Both the position numbers and the translations under genes were made by a program. 64,000 nt of DNA from VXRN01 sp963664365 (GTDB lineage: Bacteria; Chloroflexota; Dehalococcoidia; Lucifugimonadales; UBA1123): positions 62,001 through 126,000 of the forward strand of contig OY761144.1 of NCBI GenBank assembly GCA_963664365.1, read 5' to 3'. Below the pieces are notes generated by a model. That model ran no database searches. It was given only the letters and a program-made list of their open reading frames with translations, and was not told the DNA's origin. Below, piece by piece: positions 8,124-15,510 of this stretch (the first letter of the stretch is position 1; every line of letters starts with the position of its first letter).

Positions 8124-8195
8124 AGGAATTGGTCATGACACAGAGATCGGCGGACGTGGTCGTAATCGGGGGCGGCGTCAACGGGACGAGCGTCG
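8124..8195 (+). repeat. 72-base direct repeat, left copy
   Basis: These 72 bases are identical to 11712-11783. They contain the ribosome site, start codon and first 20 codons of the FAD oxidoreductase gene. The flanking bases differ on both sides (GTCG before this copy, AAAT before the other). The two copies bracket the restriction-modification gene. Confidence 0.95.
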
Positions 8196-8212
8196 GCCCG
8201 CGGCCCTCTTGA
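8135..8212 (+). pseudogene. Duplicated 5' fragment of the FAD oxidoreductase gene
   Basis: ATG at 8135 opens 20 codons identical to the start of the gene at 11723 (MTQRSADVVVIGGGVNGTSV), then five unrelated codons and a TGA at 8210-8212. It keeps the dinucleotide-binding glycines but nothing else, so it is a relic. It marks where the oxidoreductase gene originally began, 22 bases after the MFS stop. Confidence 0.9.
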
Positions 8213-8258
8213 CACGAGTGCCAACCCATCGCTACTATTAGTGCATGAGTTCTCATGC
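8209..8258 (+). promoter_or_regulatory. Promoter and palindromic operator of the restriction-modification gene
   Basis: TTGACA (8209-8214) and TACTAT (8233-8238) lie 18 bases apart. Just downstream, GCATGAG (8243-8249) and CTCATGC (8252-8258) form a perfect 7+7 palindrome with a two-base centre, covering the expected start site. The -35 box begins just past the repeat junction, so the insert brought its own promoter. No controller (C) protein gene is present, so the binding factor is unknown; self-binding by the methylase is possible. Confidence 0.55.
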
Positions 8259-8277
8259 TGCAAAGTGAGTATGCGAA

Positions 8278-11200
8278 GTGTCCAACGTCAATGAGTTCCG
8301 GGCCTACGTCAGAAGGCTGAACGATAACCTGGCGCTCGGAAATGCTACTGAGCATACGCACAGGTCAGCCTTGAAGACTCTGATCGAGTCTGTCCGGGAT
8401 GGGGTCACCGCTACGAACGAGCCCAAGCGGATAGAGTGCGGAGCGCCGGACTACGCCGTGACGAAAGACGGTCCGACGCCGCTAACGGTCGGGTACATCG
8501 AGGCCAAGGACATCGGCGTCGATCTGGAAGCCATCGAGCGCGACAGCCGCCGGTCTGAGCCGTCCACTGCCAACGGTGGGCAACTCAGGCGTTACAGGAA
8601 CTCACTTTCCAACCTTGTGCTGACCGACTACACGGAGTTCCGGTGGTACGTGGACGGAGAACTCCGCTTGACCGCCCGACTCTCGGATCTCGACATCAGC
8701 GGAAATTTGGCCGCCAGCAAGGAAAACATCGAGGAAACCGCCTCGCTCCTCTCCGGCTTTCTCGACCAAAGCCCGGAACCTGTCTCCAATCCCCAAGACC
8801 TTGCGAGGCGATTGGCGCGGCCTACTCACATGATCTGCGACGTCGTTGCCGAAGGCTTTCGCAAGGGCCACGTGTCCGACAGCTTGCGGGATCTCTACAT
8901 CGCGACACGGGAAGTCCTCGTTCCCGACCTGACCACCATAGACTTTGCGGATATGTTCGCCCAGACCCTGGCATACGGCCTGTTCGCGGCGAGGGTTAAC
9001 CACGACGAAGGAACGTTCAGCAGGTCGAATGCGGCGACCCGCATTCCTCGAACCAATCCCTTCGTCAGGCGGCTGTTCGACATGGTCGGCGGCGCGGCGC
9101 TCGAAGACGAACCCTTCGTGACCTTCGTGGACGACATTACCCAGCTTCTGGACAACGCGGACATGGAGGCGGCGCTGTCCGGCTTCGGGCAGAGATCGGC
9201 GCGCCAAGACCCCGTAATGCACTTCTACGAGACCTTCTTGGCTGAGTATGACCCGGAAATCAGGGAACTTCGCGGGGTCTATTACACGCCGGAGCCGGTG
9301 GTTAGCTACATCGTGCGCTCGGTGGACCACATTCTCCGGGAGAGTTTCGATTGCCCCGAGGGACTCGCCGACCGCGGAATGACAACCTACGAGACGGTAG
9401 ATCAGGATGGAAATGTCACTCGACACCAGTCACATAGGGTTCTGGTTCTCGACCCTGCCTGCGGATCGGGAACATTCCTCTACGCGGTGATAGACCACAT
9501 TAGGGATTACTACCGGACGAGCGGCAACGCCGGGATGTGGCGCGGCTATGCCAAGGATCACCTGATCAAAAGGCTGTTCGGGTTTGAGTTGATAATGGCC
9601 GCGTACGCCATGGCGCATCTCAAGCTGGGGATGCAACTCTCCGCTCAAGACATGCCGGAGGAGCATCGGCAGAACTGGGCCTACGACTTCGACTCCGACG
9701 AGCGCATTGGCGTGTACCTCACCAACACCCTGGAACAGGCCGAGCGGCAGACCACTGACCTGTTCGGCCCCATGCGAGTCATCACGGAGGAAGCCAACGC
9801 CGCGTCAGATATCAAGCGCGATCTCCCCATCATGGTCGTGCTGGGCAATCCCCCGTACTCGGGGCACTCGGCAAACGACAGCAGAAGGGCCGATGAGCTA
9901 ACTTGGATCGGGAAACTCATCGAGGACTATAAGCGGGTCGATGGGAAGCCTCTTGGCGAGAGAAATCCGAAGTGGATTCAAGACGATTACGTGAAGTTCA
10001 TCCGCTTTGGGCAGCATCGCATACAACAGACTGGCGCCGGCGTCCTCGCCTTCATCACCAACAACCGCTATCTAGACAATCCCACGTTCCGAGGTATGCG
10101 CCAGAAGCTAATGGATACATTCACTGACATGTACCTTCTAGATCTGCACGGTAACTCCCGGATAAAGGAGCATACCCCAGATGGAGAAGTGGACGAGAAC
10201 GTGTTTGACATACAGCAAGGCGTCGCCATCGCCGTTTTTGTAAAGGAGCCTAGAAAAAGCTCCCCCGCAACGGTGCATCACGCCGACCTATGGGGTACAC
10301 GGAAGGCCAAGTACGAAAACCTATCCAAGTCGGATATCTCCACAACCGACTGGAATATACTCCAACCCGAATCGCCTCGCTACTTGTTCAAACCCTGGGA
10401 CAGAGAATTCGGTCAAGAGTACCTTCAGTGGCCGTCGATCAAGGAGATAATGCCTGTGAACTCTGTGGGTGTGGTAACCGCCCGAGACAAGCTGACCATT
10501 CAACACTCGTCGGAAGAGGTGATGCGGGTAGTAAAAGACTTTGCTCAGATGACCCCTGAGATGGCGAGAGACGAGTACGGTCTCCCAAGAGACGTTGAAG
10601 ACTGGAAAGTCAAATGGGCGCAAGATGACCTGAACAAATCGGGGCTGAACGAAAAGCTGGTGACACCGATCCTGTATCGGCCATTCGACAATCGCTACAC
10701 GTACTATACTGGCGAAAGTCGAGGGTTCATATGTAGACCTCGTTCCAGTGTAATGCGGCACATGCTAGATGGGGATAATCTGGCGCTGTCAACCACTCGT
10801 TCAATAGAAATACAGGATGGCTTTCAGCATATCTTTGTCAGCAGGGACATCACCCAGCACCACACAGTGTCGATCAAGGAAGTGAATTATCTATATCCTC
10901 TATACAAGTACCCTTCAAAACAGGAAATCAAACAAGGTCTTTATGGTCGCGACTACAAAGAGCCGAACCTGTCATCGGAGTTCACTGAACCCTTGAAAGA
11001 GGGCCTTGGCATGGAATTCACACAGGAAGGGCAAGGTGACTTATACGATACGTTTGGTCCAGAGGATGTATTTCATTACATCTACGCGGTTTTTCATTCG
11101 CCGACGTACCGGGAGCGGTACGACCAGTTTCTGAGAGCCGATTTCCCGCGCGTTCCCCCGACTGGTGACGTTGGGCTGTTCCGCACGTTGGCAGATCTGG

Positions 11201-11619
11201 GAGGGCAACTCAAAGACGTTCATCTGCTGGAGTCGGGCAATCTCCACCAGGCGCAGGTGAGTTTCCCGGTCGCAGGGGACAACGTGATCGAAAGAGGCCA
11301 CCCCAAGTACTGCGCCACTGGCGACACGCCTCTCGGTGAGAAGTCTGCCGTGGATCAGGGCAGGGTTTACATCAGCAAGAGTACGCACAGGTCCGGCAAG
11401 CAAGGTCAGTACTTCGAGGGCATCAGTGAAGAGGTGTGGGAGTTCCGAATTGGCGGATACCAGCCCCTCGACAAGTGGCTGAGAGACCGCCGAGGCCGGA
11501 CTCTATCATTCTACGACCTTGACCATTACCGCCGTATCGTTGCCGCACTGGCCGAGACCATTCGCCTGATGGAGGAGGTGGACGAGGCAATCTTGGAGTC
11601 TGGCGACTTGTTTAGCTGA
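8278..11619 (+). CDS. Single-chain restriction-modification enzyme (type ISP/IIG-like)
   Basis: The 1113-residue protein starts at a GTG. The N-terminal region shows a PD-(D/E)xK-like nuclease pattern, GAPDYAV (Asp58) and IEAK (Glu75, Lys77). An N6-adenine methylase core follows, with DPACGSGTF from residue 392 and NPPY at 524-527. The C-terminal half resembles the specificity region of type ISP enzymes (segments such as FVSRDITQHHT). I see no helicase motifs between nuclease and methylase, so it is nearer the shorter forms of about 1000-1100 residues than full ISP enzymes of about 1500. Modification and cutting by one chain is inferred from the family. It is the only gene between the 72-base repeats. 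Confidence 0.88.
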   Translation: MSNVNEFRAYVRRLNDNLALGNATEHTHRSALKTLIESVRDGVTATNEPKRIECGAPDYAVTKDGPTPLTVGYIEAKDIGVDLEAIERDSRRSEPSTANGGQLRRYRNSLSNLVLTDYTEFRWYVDGELRLTARLSDLDISGNLAASKENIEETASLLSGFLDQSPEPVSNPQDLARRLARPTHMICDVVAEGFRKGHVSDSLRDLYIATREVLVPDLTTIDFADMFAQTLAYGLFAARVNHDEGTFSRSNAATRIPRTNPFVRRLFDMVGGAALEDEPFVTFVDDITQLLDNADMEAALSGFGQRSARQDPVMHFYETFLAEYDPEIRELRGVYYTPEPVVSYIVRSVDHILRESFDCPEGLADRGMTTYETVDQDGNVTRHQSHRVLVLDPACGSGTFLYAVIDHIRDYYRTSGNAGMWRGYAKDHLIKRLFGFELIMAAYAMAHLKLGMQLSAQDMPEEHRQNWAYDFDSDERIGVYLTNTLEQAERQTTDLFGPMRVITEEANAASDIKRDLPIMVVLGNPPYSGHSANDSRRADELTWIGKLIEDYKRVDGKPLGERNPKWIQDDYVKFIRFGQHRIQQTGAGVLAFITNNRYLDNPTFRGMRQKLMDTFTDMYLLDLHGNSRIKEHTPDGEVDENVFDIQQGVAIAVFVKEPRKSSPATVHHADLWGTRKAKYENLSKSDISTTDWNILQPESPRYLFKPWDREFGQEYLQWPSIKEIMPVNSVGVVTARDKLTIQHSSEEVMRVVKDFAQMTPEMARDEYGLPRDVEDWKVKWAQDDLNKSGLNEKLVTPILYRPFDNRYTYYTGESRGFICRPRSSVMRHMLDGDNLALSTTRSIEIQDGFQHIFVSRDITQHHTVSIKEVNYLYPLYKYPSKQEIKQGLYGRDYKEPNLSSEFTEPLKEGLGMEFTQEGQGDLYDTFGPEDVFHYIYAVFHSPTYRERYDQFLRADFPRVPPTGDVGLFRTLADLGGQLKDVHLLESGNLHQAQVSFPVAGDNVIERGHPKYCATGDTPLGEKSAVDQGRVYISKSTHRSGKQGQYFEGISEEVWEFRIGGYQPLDKWLRDRRGRTLSFYDLDHYRRIVAALAETIRLMEEVDEAILESGDLFS

Positions 11620-11711
11620 CCGTGACACCGTTTACCTCAACCTTAGACTGCGGCTCGTCAGACGCCTTGCGCTGGTGCAGGGTCTATGACAACCGAGTGG
11701 ATTCTCCAAAT

Positions 11712-11783
11712 AGGAATTGGTCATGACACAGAGATCGGCGGACGTGGTCGTAATCGGGGGCGGCGTCAACGGGACGAGCGTCG
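11712..11783 (+). repeat. 72-base direct repeat, right copy
   Basis: It is identical to 8124-8195. Here it forms the ribosome site (AGGA), start and first 20 codons of the intact FAD oxidoreductase gene. Because the copy begins just before the ribosome site, the displaced gene kept its translation start, though not its old promoter context. Confidence 0.95.
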
Positions 11784-12910
11784 CCATGCATCTGGCCCGG
11801 ATGGGGGCGGGGAAGGTCCTTTTGGTTGAGAAGGGGCACCTTGCGGGAGGCGCGACGGGAAGATCGGGCGCGATGGTGCGGGAACACTACCTGCACCCGA
11901 CTTTGGTCAAGATGGCGATGGAGGCCAGCGACATCTTCCACAATTTCGGCGACGCGGTGGGCGGCGACGCGCGGTTCACAGAGACCGGAAGGCTCCTGCT
12001 GTTCGGAGAGAATGACGAGGAGGCGGCGCGGGCGAACGTCGAGATGAACCGAGATCTCGGAGTCGAAATCGATACGCTCACGCCGTCCGAGATCCTTCAG
12101 GAAGTCCCGCAGGTATCACTGGATGGCGTCGTGTTGGGGGTGTATGAGCCGAACTCGGGTTACGCGGACCCTATGGCGACGACCTACGCTTATGCGGAGC
12201 AGGCGAAGGAGCGCGGGGCCGAGATTCTGACCAACTGCGCGGTTACGGGAATCATGGTCAAGGGAGGTCGGGTCGTTGGCGTAGAGACTCAGGACGGGGA
12301 GATAGAGGCGGATGCGGTCGTGGCGGCTGCCGGTCCGTGGGTCAATAAACTAGCCGCGCCGCTTGGAGAGACGCTTCCGATTACGCCGGTCAGGGTGCAG
12401 ATGGTACACTTGCGTCGTCCGCCGTCGCTGGAGTCGCTGACTACCAATATAATCGACCATACGACAGGCGCGTACTTCCGAGTGAACGCCGGGTTCAAGA
12501 CGCTGGTGGGCGGCGAATCCCCGGAGGATATGGGCGAGGTGGTGAACCCGGATGCCTTCGGCCTGAACGCGGACCACGATACGATCACTCGGTTCTGGGA
12601 GCGGGCAAAGCTGCGCTTCCCCGATTTCGACGCCGCGACGCCGATGGGTGGATACGGGTCGCTATATGACATGACGCCGGACGGCAACCCGATCTTGGAC
12701 AAGTCGGGAGTCGTCGATGGGCTGTATTGGGCTGTCGGATTCAGCGGGCACGGGTTCAAGCTGTCCCCGGTGGTGGGGCGGATGGTGGCGGAGTTGGTTC
12801 TGCATGGCGAGAGCAAGAGTCATCCGATTGGCGCGTTCCGCGCGAGCCGCTTCGCTGAGGGCGATCTTCTGGACGCCGAATATCCTTATGAGGGGAGGGT
12901 TCACCAGTGA
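11723..12910 (+). CDS. FAD-dependent oxidoreductase (DAO family, sarcosine-oxidase-beta-like)
   Basis: The start ATG at 11723 has AGGA upstream; the TTG two codons before it is unlikely. The N-terminus VVVIGGGVNGTSVAMHL is the FAD-binding glycine motif, followed by VLLVEKGHLAGGATGRSGAM, typical of D-amino-acid/sarcosine/glycine oxidases. Near the end is YWAVGFSGHGFKLSP, the second FAD contact of the DAO family. It probably oxidises a secondary or N-methylated amine; the exact substrate is unknown. The gene was the third member of the lipoprotein-MFS operon before the restriction gene was inserted. It converges on the PIN toxin gene. Confidence 0.88.
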   Translation: MTQRSADVVVIGGGVNGTSVAMHLARMGAGKVLLVEKGHLAGGATGRSGAMVREHYLHPTLVKMAMEASDIFHNFGDAVGGDARFTETGRLLLFGENDEEAARANVEMNRDLGVEIDTLTPSEILQEVPQVSLDGVVLGVYEPNSGYADPMATTYAYAEQAKERGAEILTNCAVTGIMVKGGRVVGVETQDGEIEADAVVAAAGPWVNKLAAPLGETLPITPVRVQMVHLRRPPSLESLTTNIIDHTTGAYFRVNAGFKTLVGGESPEDMGEVVNPDAFGLNADHDTITRFWERAKLRFPDFDAATPMGGYGSLYDMTPDGNPILDKSGVVDGLYWAVGFSGHGFKLSPVVGRMVAELVLHGESKSHPIGAFRASRFAEGDLLDAEYPYEGRVHQ

Positions 12911-12932
12911 GGGGCTGCCTAGGATTGTCAGC

Positions 12933-13328
12933 TTAACTCAGACGATCTATGCCGGGGCAGGCGTCGAAGCCGTCGTCGAAGCTCAGGATTCGATTGGCTC
13001 CGGCTGTACGCATCACGGCCACATGGAGGGCATCCCGAGCAGAGAGTCCATGTACAGAGTCAATCAGAGACCTGGCAACACGGACTTCGGACATGCCGAA
13101 GGTCAAGACGTCGTCTGCAATCGCATCCAGGCTCTCGAACGCGGCATCTATCGCGTCGGGACGCCGTATCGCGGTATATCGGTGGAGTATCTCTTGGTAC
13201 ACCTCCACACTGGTCACGAACTGTTCGCCGTCTCGCACCAACTGGGTGAGGACGGCAATAGTACGGTCTTTGTTCGGATGCGGAGCTCCTACGAGGTACA
13301 TCGGCACGTTGGAGTCAATGAAGATCAC
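12933..13328 (-). CDS. vapC: PIN-domain toxin (VapC family)
   Basis: The 131-residue protein starts MIFIDSNVPMYLVG. The expected acidic residues of a PIN ribonuclease are in place: Asp5, Glu42/Glu46, Asp99 (SARDALH) and Asp118-119 (SFDDGFD). VapC toxins cut tRNA or rRNA when free of their antitoxin. The start codon overlaps the antitoxin stop by four bases (ATGA), so the two are translated together. It closely resembles the PIN protein at 56786-57184. It converges with the FAD oxidoreductase gene, 22 bases apart. Confidence 0.9.
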   Translation of the reverse strand: MIFIDSNVPMYLVGAPHPNKDRTIAVLTQLVRDGEQFVTSVEVYQEILHRYTAIRRPDAIDAAFESLDAIADDVLTFGMSEVRVARSLIDSVHGLSARDALHVAVMRTAGANRILSFDDGFDACPGIDRLS

Positions 13329-13570
13329 GGGAGGCGCCGCCCGTCTTCGATCTCCCGGAGCATGTCTTCAACGTCCGCCGTAGGAAACTGATGCATAGAC
13401 GCGTCGGCGATAGCGCGCAGCTTGGTTTCCACAGCTCCGGGCTGGTCGTCTCTTACTTTGCGGAGAGCTTGACGAACCCATTCGGCAACAGTCACCCGCT
13501 GTCTGCGAGCAACTCCCTGGATTTCGAGGTACTCTTCCTCATCTAGTAGGACTTGAAGTCGTTTCGACAT
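13325..13570 (-). CDS. vapB: Ribbon-helix-helix antitoxin (VapB-like)
   Basis: The 81-residue protein begins MSKRLQVLLDEEEYLEI, a ribbon-helix-helix start with the DNA-contacting strand at residues 3-8, followed by helix residues AEWVRQALRK. The C-terminal tail (EDMLREIEDGRRLP) would wrap the PIN toxin. It is the first gene of a two-gene unit with the VapC at 12933-13328 and probably represses its own promoter. It lies downstream of mcrC on the same strand, 62 bases away. Confidence 0.85.
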   Translation of the reverse strand: MSKRLQVLLDEEEYLEIQGVARRQRVTVAEWVRQALRKVRDDQPGAVETKLRAIADASMHQFPTADVEDMLREIEDGRRLP

Positions 13571-13632
13571 ACATACAGTCTAGATGACTCATGTCTAATT
13601 AGTCAACTAGACTTCACTAACTGAACTGCGTC

Positions 13633-14850
13633 TCATGCGGCGCGTGATATACTTGCCGATTCGTCGCGGAGGGCCTTCACCTTGATCGCCAAGTCATTGA
13701 CGCGCTTGAGTACGTCGTCGAGTGTGCCGGACAGGTCGAGAGCGGCGACCTCAAGTCGCTTGCCGGAGCGCTTGACGTGGTAAGTCGCAGGCTCCCTCTC
13801 GCCTTTGGCGTAGATGAGCATCCCTCCCGGCAGGTCGAGGGCGGTGACGTATGCGAGTAGTTGGTAGAGGTCGGCGTTGGGGACGTTTCCGTCCCTGACG
13901 TACTTGTACTTGGCGTCGCCGACGAAAACGCAGTTCCCGCTTTGCCACCAGGTGAGGTTGGGCCTGAGACCAACTTTGCCCTCTCTGTCGAGAGTTCCAA
14001 TGCTCTTTTCTCTGAACTGATGCTGAGAGACTCCGAGCGCGTCCCGCAGGGCCTGGGTCACGAACTCTTGGAATACCTCATTCATGTTCATGAGGAACCC
14101 GGCGGCGCGCACACGTCCGCGGTCGGACTCGAACGCGCTGTGCCTCAGGATGAGCCGCGACAGTCCAACGACGACGCGGTAATGCTCGTTGAGCCGATCA
14201 AAAGTGACATCGGGCACGTCGTTCGGCGGGAACTCGATAGGTGAGACGTTGTCGAGCATCGCCGCGATGCGCCCGAGTCCGGCGCGGGCGTCCCGTGAGC
14301 GCAGCAGCATCCTGCCGAGTCGGGCCGCCGCGGCTTTGACTAGGCGGTTCTCCAGAATGTCGTCCGTGAACTCGTCGTATCGCACCTCGACGGGAAGTGG
14401 AATGCCGAACCTGCGTCGTATCTGCTCGGCGAACATGATGCGACCGCGCACGGTGTGAAGCGCCTCCTCCTCGGTGCGGTAGCCGTGGAGCAGTCCGCGC
14501 GCGAAGGCGCGGCGAGCGGTGGATGCGAGAGCGAGGGCCAGTACGTCGGGCAGCGCGTATTGATCCGGGAAGTCGAACATTTCCGGCTGGGGTTTGAATT
14601 TGCTCATGGCGTAGCAGGCCAGCGATAGAAGCTGCGGGATTGATATCTTTGGCCGTATGAGCACGGAGAGGTCGCCGATTTCGACCGCGCCGACGGTCGA
14701 GCCGGGCCTCAGGACGTACTGATCCGATTCACCAACGAGCGGAGTGATCGAGAGGTCGAGGGTTTTCGATTCGCGCAACAGGGCGTCGCGTTCAGGGGTT
14801 GAGAGAGTGTGCAGGCTCTCGGCGTACTCATGGAGGTCAATGTGGCGCAT
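13633..14850 (-). CDS. mcrC: McrC, nuclease subunit of the McrBC modification-dependent restriction system
   Basis: The 405-residue length and build match McrC: an N-terminal domain that contacts McrB, a middle helical part (LARGL-type segment, TVRGRIMFAEQIRRRFG), and a C-terminal PD-(D/E)xK nuclease. The last shows LRPNLTW (residue 298 is Asn) and GDAKYK (Asp312, Lys314). McrC proteins normally have Asp at the 298 position; Asn there could weaken or abolish cutting. The start overlaps the upstream PIN toxin gene by 14 bases, so translation is probably coupled to the TA pair. In known systems McrB and McrC together cut DNA carrying methylated cytosines. Confidence 0.92.
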   Translation of the reverse strand: MRHIDLHEYAESLHTLSTPERDALLRESKTLDLSITPLVGESDQYVLRPGSTVGAVEIGDLSVLIRPKISIPQLLSLACYAMSKFKPQPEMFDFPDQYALPDVLALALASTARRAFARGLLHGYRTEEEALHTVRGRIMFAEQIRRRFGIPLPVEVRYDEFTDDILENRLVKAAAARLGRMLLRSRDARAGLGRIAAMLDNVSPIEFPPNDVPDVTFDRLNEHYRVVVGLSRLILRHSAFESDRGRVRAAGFLMNMNEVFQEFVTQALRDALGVSQHQFREKSIGTLDREGKVGLRPNLTWWQSGNCVFVGDAKYKYVRDGNVPNADLYQLLAYVTALDLPGGMLIYAKGEREPATYHVKRSGKRLEVAALDLSGTLDDVLKRVNDLAIKVKALRDESASISRAA

Positions 14851-15244
14851 CGGCGCTCATTAGCCCCGGGAAATAGGTGGAGGAGAACCCGGTGTCACGG
14901 GTGAGGAAAGTGTCGGCTGTCGCCACCGCATGGGCGCCGATGAGGAAGTCGGCAATGATCCGCACCCGCGGACCGCCTGCCTCGCGGTACCGCTTCCAAC
15001 GTAGTCCCGCCTCATAGGCGATCGAGGAGTCGATCGGGGAGAGTGTGACACGTATCTCGCTCAATGCGCCGTCCAGCGAGTCTCTGTCGGCGAACGCGGG
15101 AACGAGCTCGGCGTACACGATGTCGCAGATGATGATTGTGCCTCTATTGTGGGCGGCGCTCAGCCAATCTCTCGACCGACCGAGATGTTCGTCATCGGGT
15201 ATGAACACATCCAACAAGACGTTGGTGTCGACGGATGTGATCAC
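14837..15244 (-). CDS. vapC: PIN-domain toxin (VapC family) nested between mcrB and mcrC
   Basis: The 135-residue protein begins MITSVDTNVLLDVFI. Asp6, Glu46 (YAELVP), Asp99 (IIADF) and Asp117 (TRDTGF) give a full PIN catalytic set. Its gene overlaps the antitoxin stop by four bases and the mcrC start by 14, so antitoxin, toxin and mcrC form one tightly overlapped block. A paralogue with a complete catalytic set lies at 17460-17864. Their central and C-terminal parts are nearly identical, while residues 10-37 differ strongly. It should act as an RNase restrained by the AbrB-type antitoxin. Confidence 0.92.
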   Translation of the reverse strand: MITSVDTNVLLDVFIPDDEHLGRSRDWLSAAHNRGTIIICDIVYAELVPAFADRDSLDGALSEIRVTLSPIDSSIAYEAGLRWKRYREAGGPRVRIIADFLIGAHAVATADTFLTRDTGFSSTYFPGLMSADAPH

Positions 15245-15477
15245 CCTGCCCTGCCCCTGACTTCCCTGATGTAGTCGTCAACGCTGACACCTTTACCGAG
15301 AGCGTCTTTGCCCAGGATCCCCACGACCCGGTCCACGGGGTTTTCTCCAGCCACCCGCTTCCGGATGAGCAGGCCCTTTTCGGTGGGGGTGATCTCGACT
15401 TCGACGTTGTGATTCATCCCAAAGCGCTCCCTCAGATGCTTTGGAATGGTGATCTGGCCTCTTTCGGAGATTCGCAT
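15241..15477 (-). CDS. vapB: AbrB/MazE-type antitoxin (VapB) nested between mcrB and mcrC
   Basis: I take the ATG at 15477, which has GAGGT in front, rather than the ATG at 15510. The 78-residue protein starts MRISERGQITIPKHLRERFG, a SpoVT/AbrB swapped-hairpin DNA-binding domain. The C-terminal half (VDRVVGILGKDALG and DDYIREVRG) should bind the toxin. The first 35 residues are identical to those of the paralogue at 17861-18079, while the rest diverges. It begins 33 bases after the mcrB stop and overlaps the toxin gene by four bases. Confidence 0.9.
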   Translation of the reverse strand: MRISERGQITIPKHLRERFGMNHNVEVEITPTEKGLLIRKRVAGENPVDRVVGILGKDALGKGVSVDDYIREVRGRAG

Positions 15478-15510
15478 GATGCACCTCGTATGCAAAACGG
15501 ATTCATGCAA
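15478..15510 (-). promoter_or_regulatory. Likely TA operator between mcrB and the antitoxin gene
   Basis: The 33-base gap holds repeated TGCAT boxes; with the one overlapping the start codon, their complements are at 15479-15483, 15490-15494 and 15505-15509. The same gap occurs base for base at 18080-18112 in front of the paralogous TA pair. Since AbrB-type antitoxins bind repeats near their own start, this is a likely operator shared by both pairs. Confidence 0.45.

Noticed and set aside
8278..11619. Full type ISP enzyme with helicase
   Set aside because: No DEAD-box helicase motifs are seen between the nuclease-like start and the methylase core, and the protein is about 400 residues shorter than such enzymes.
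8196..11711. Transposon or integrative element carrying the restriction gene
   Set aside because: No transposase, integrase or terminal inverted repeats are found in the insert; only the long direct repeats are certain.
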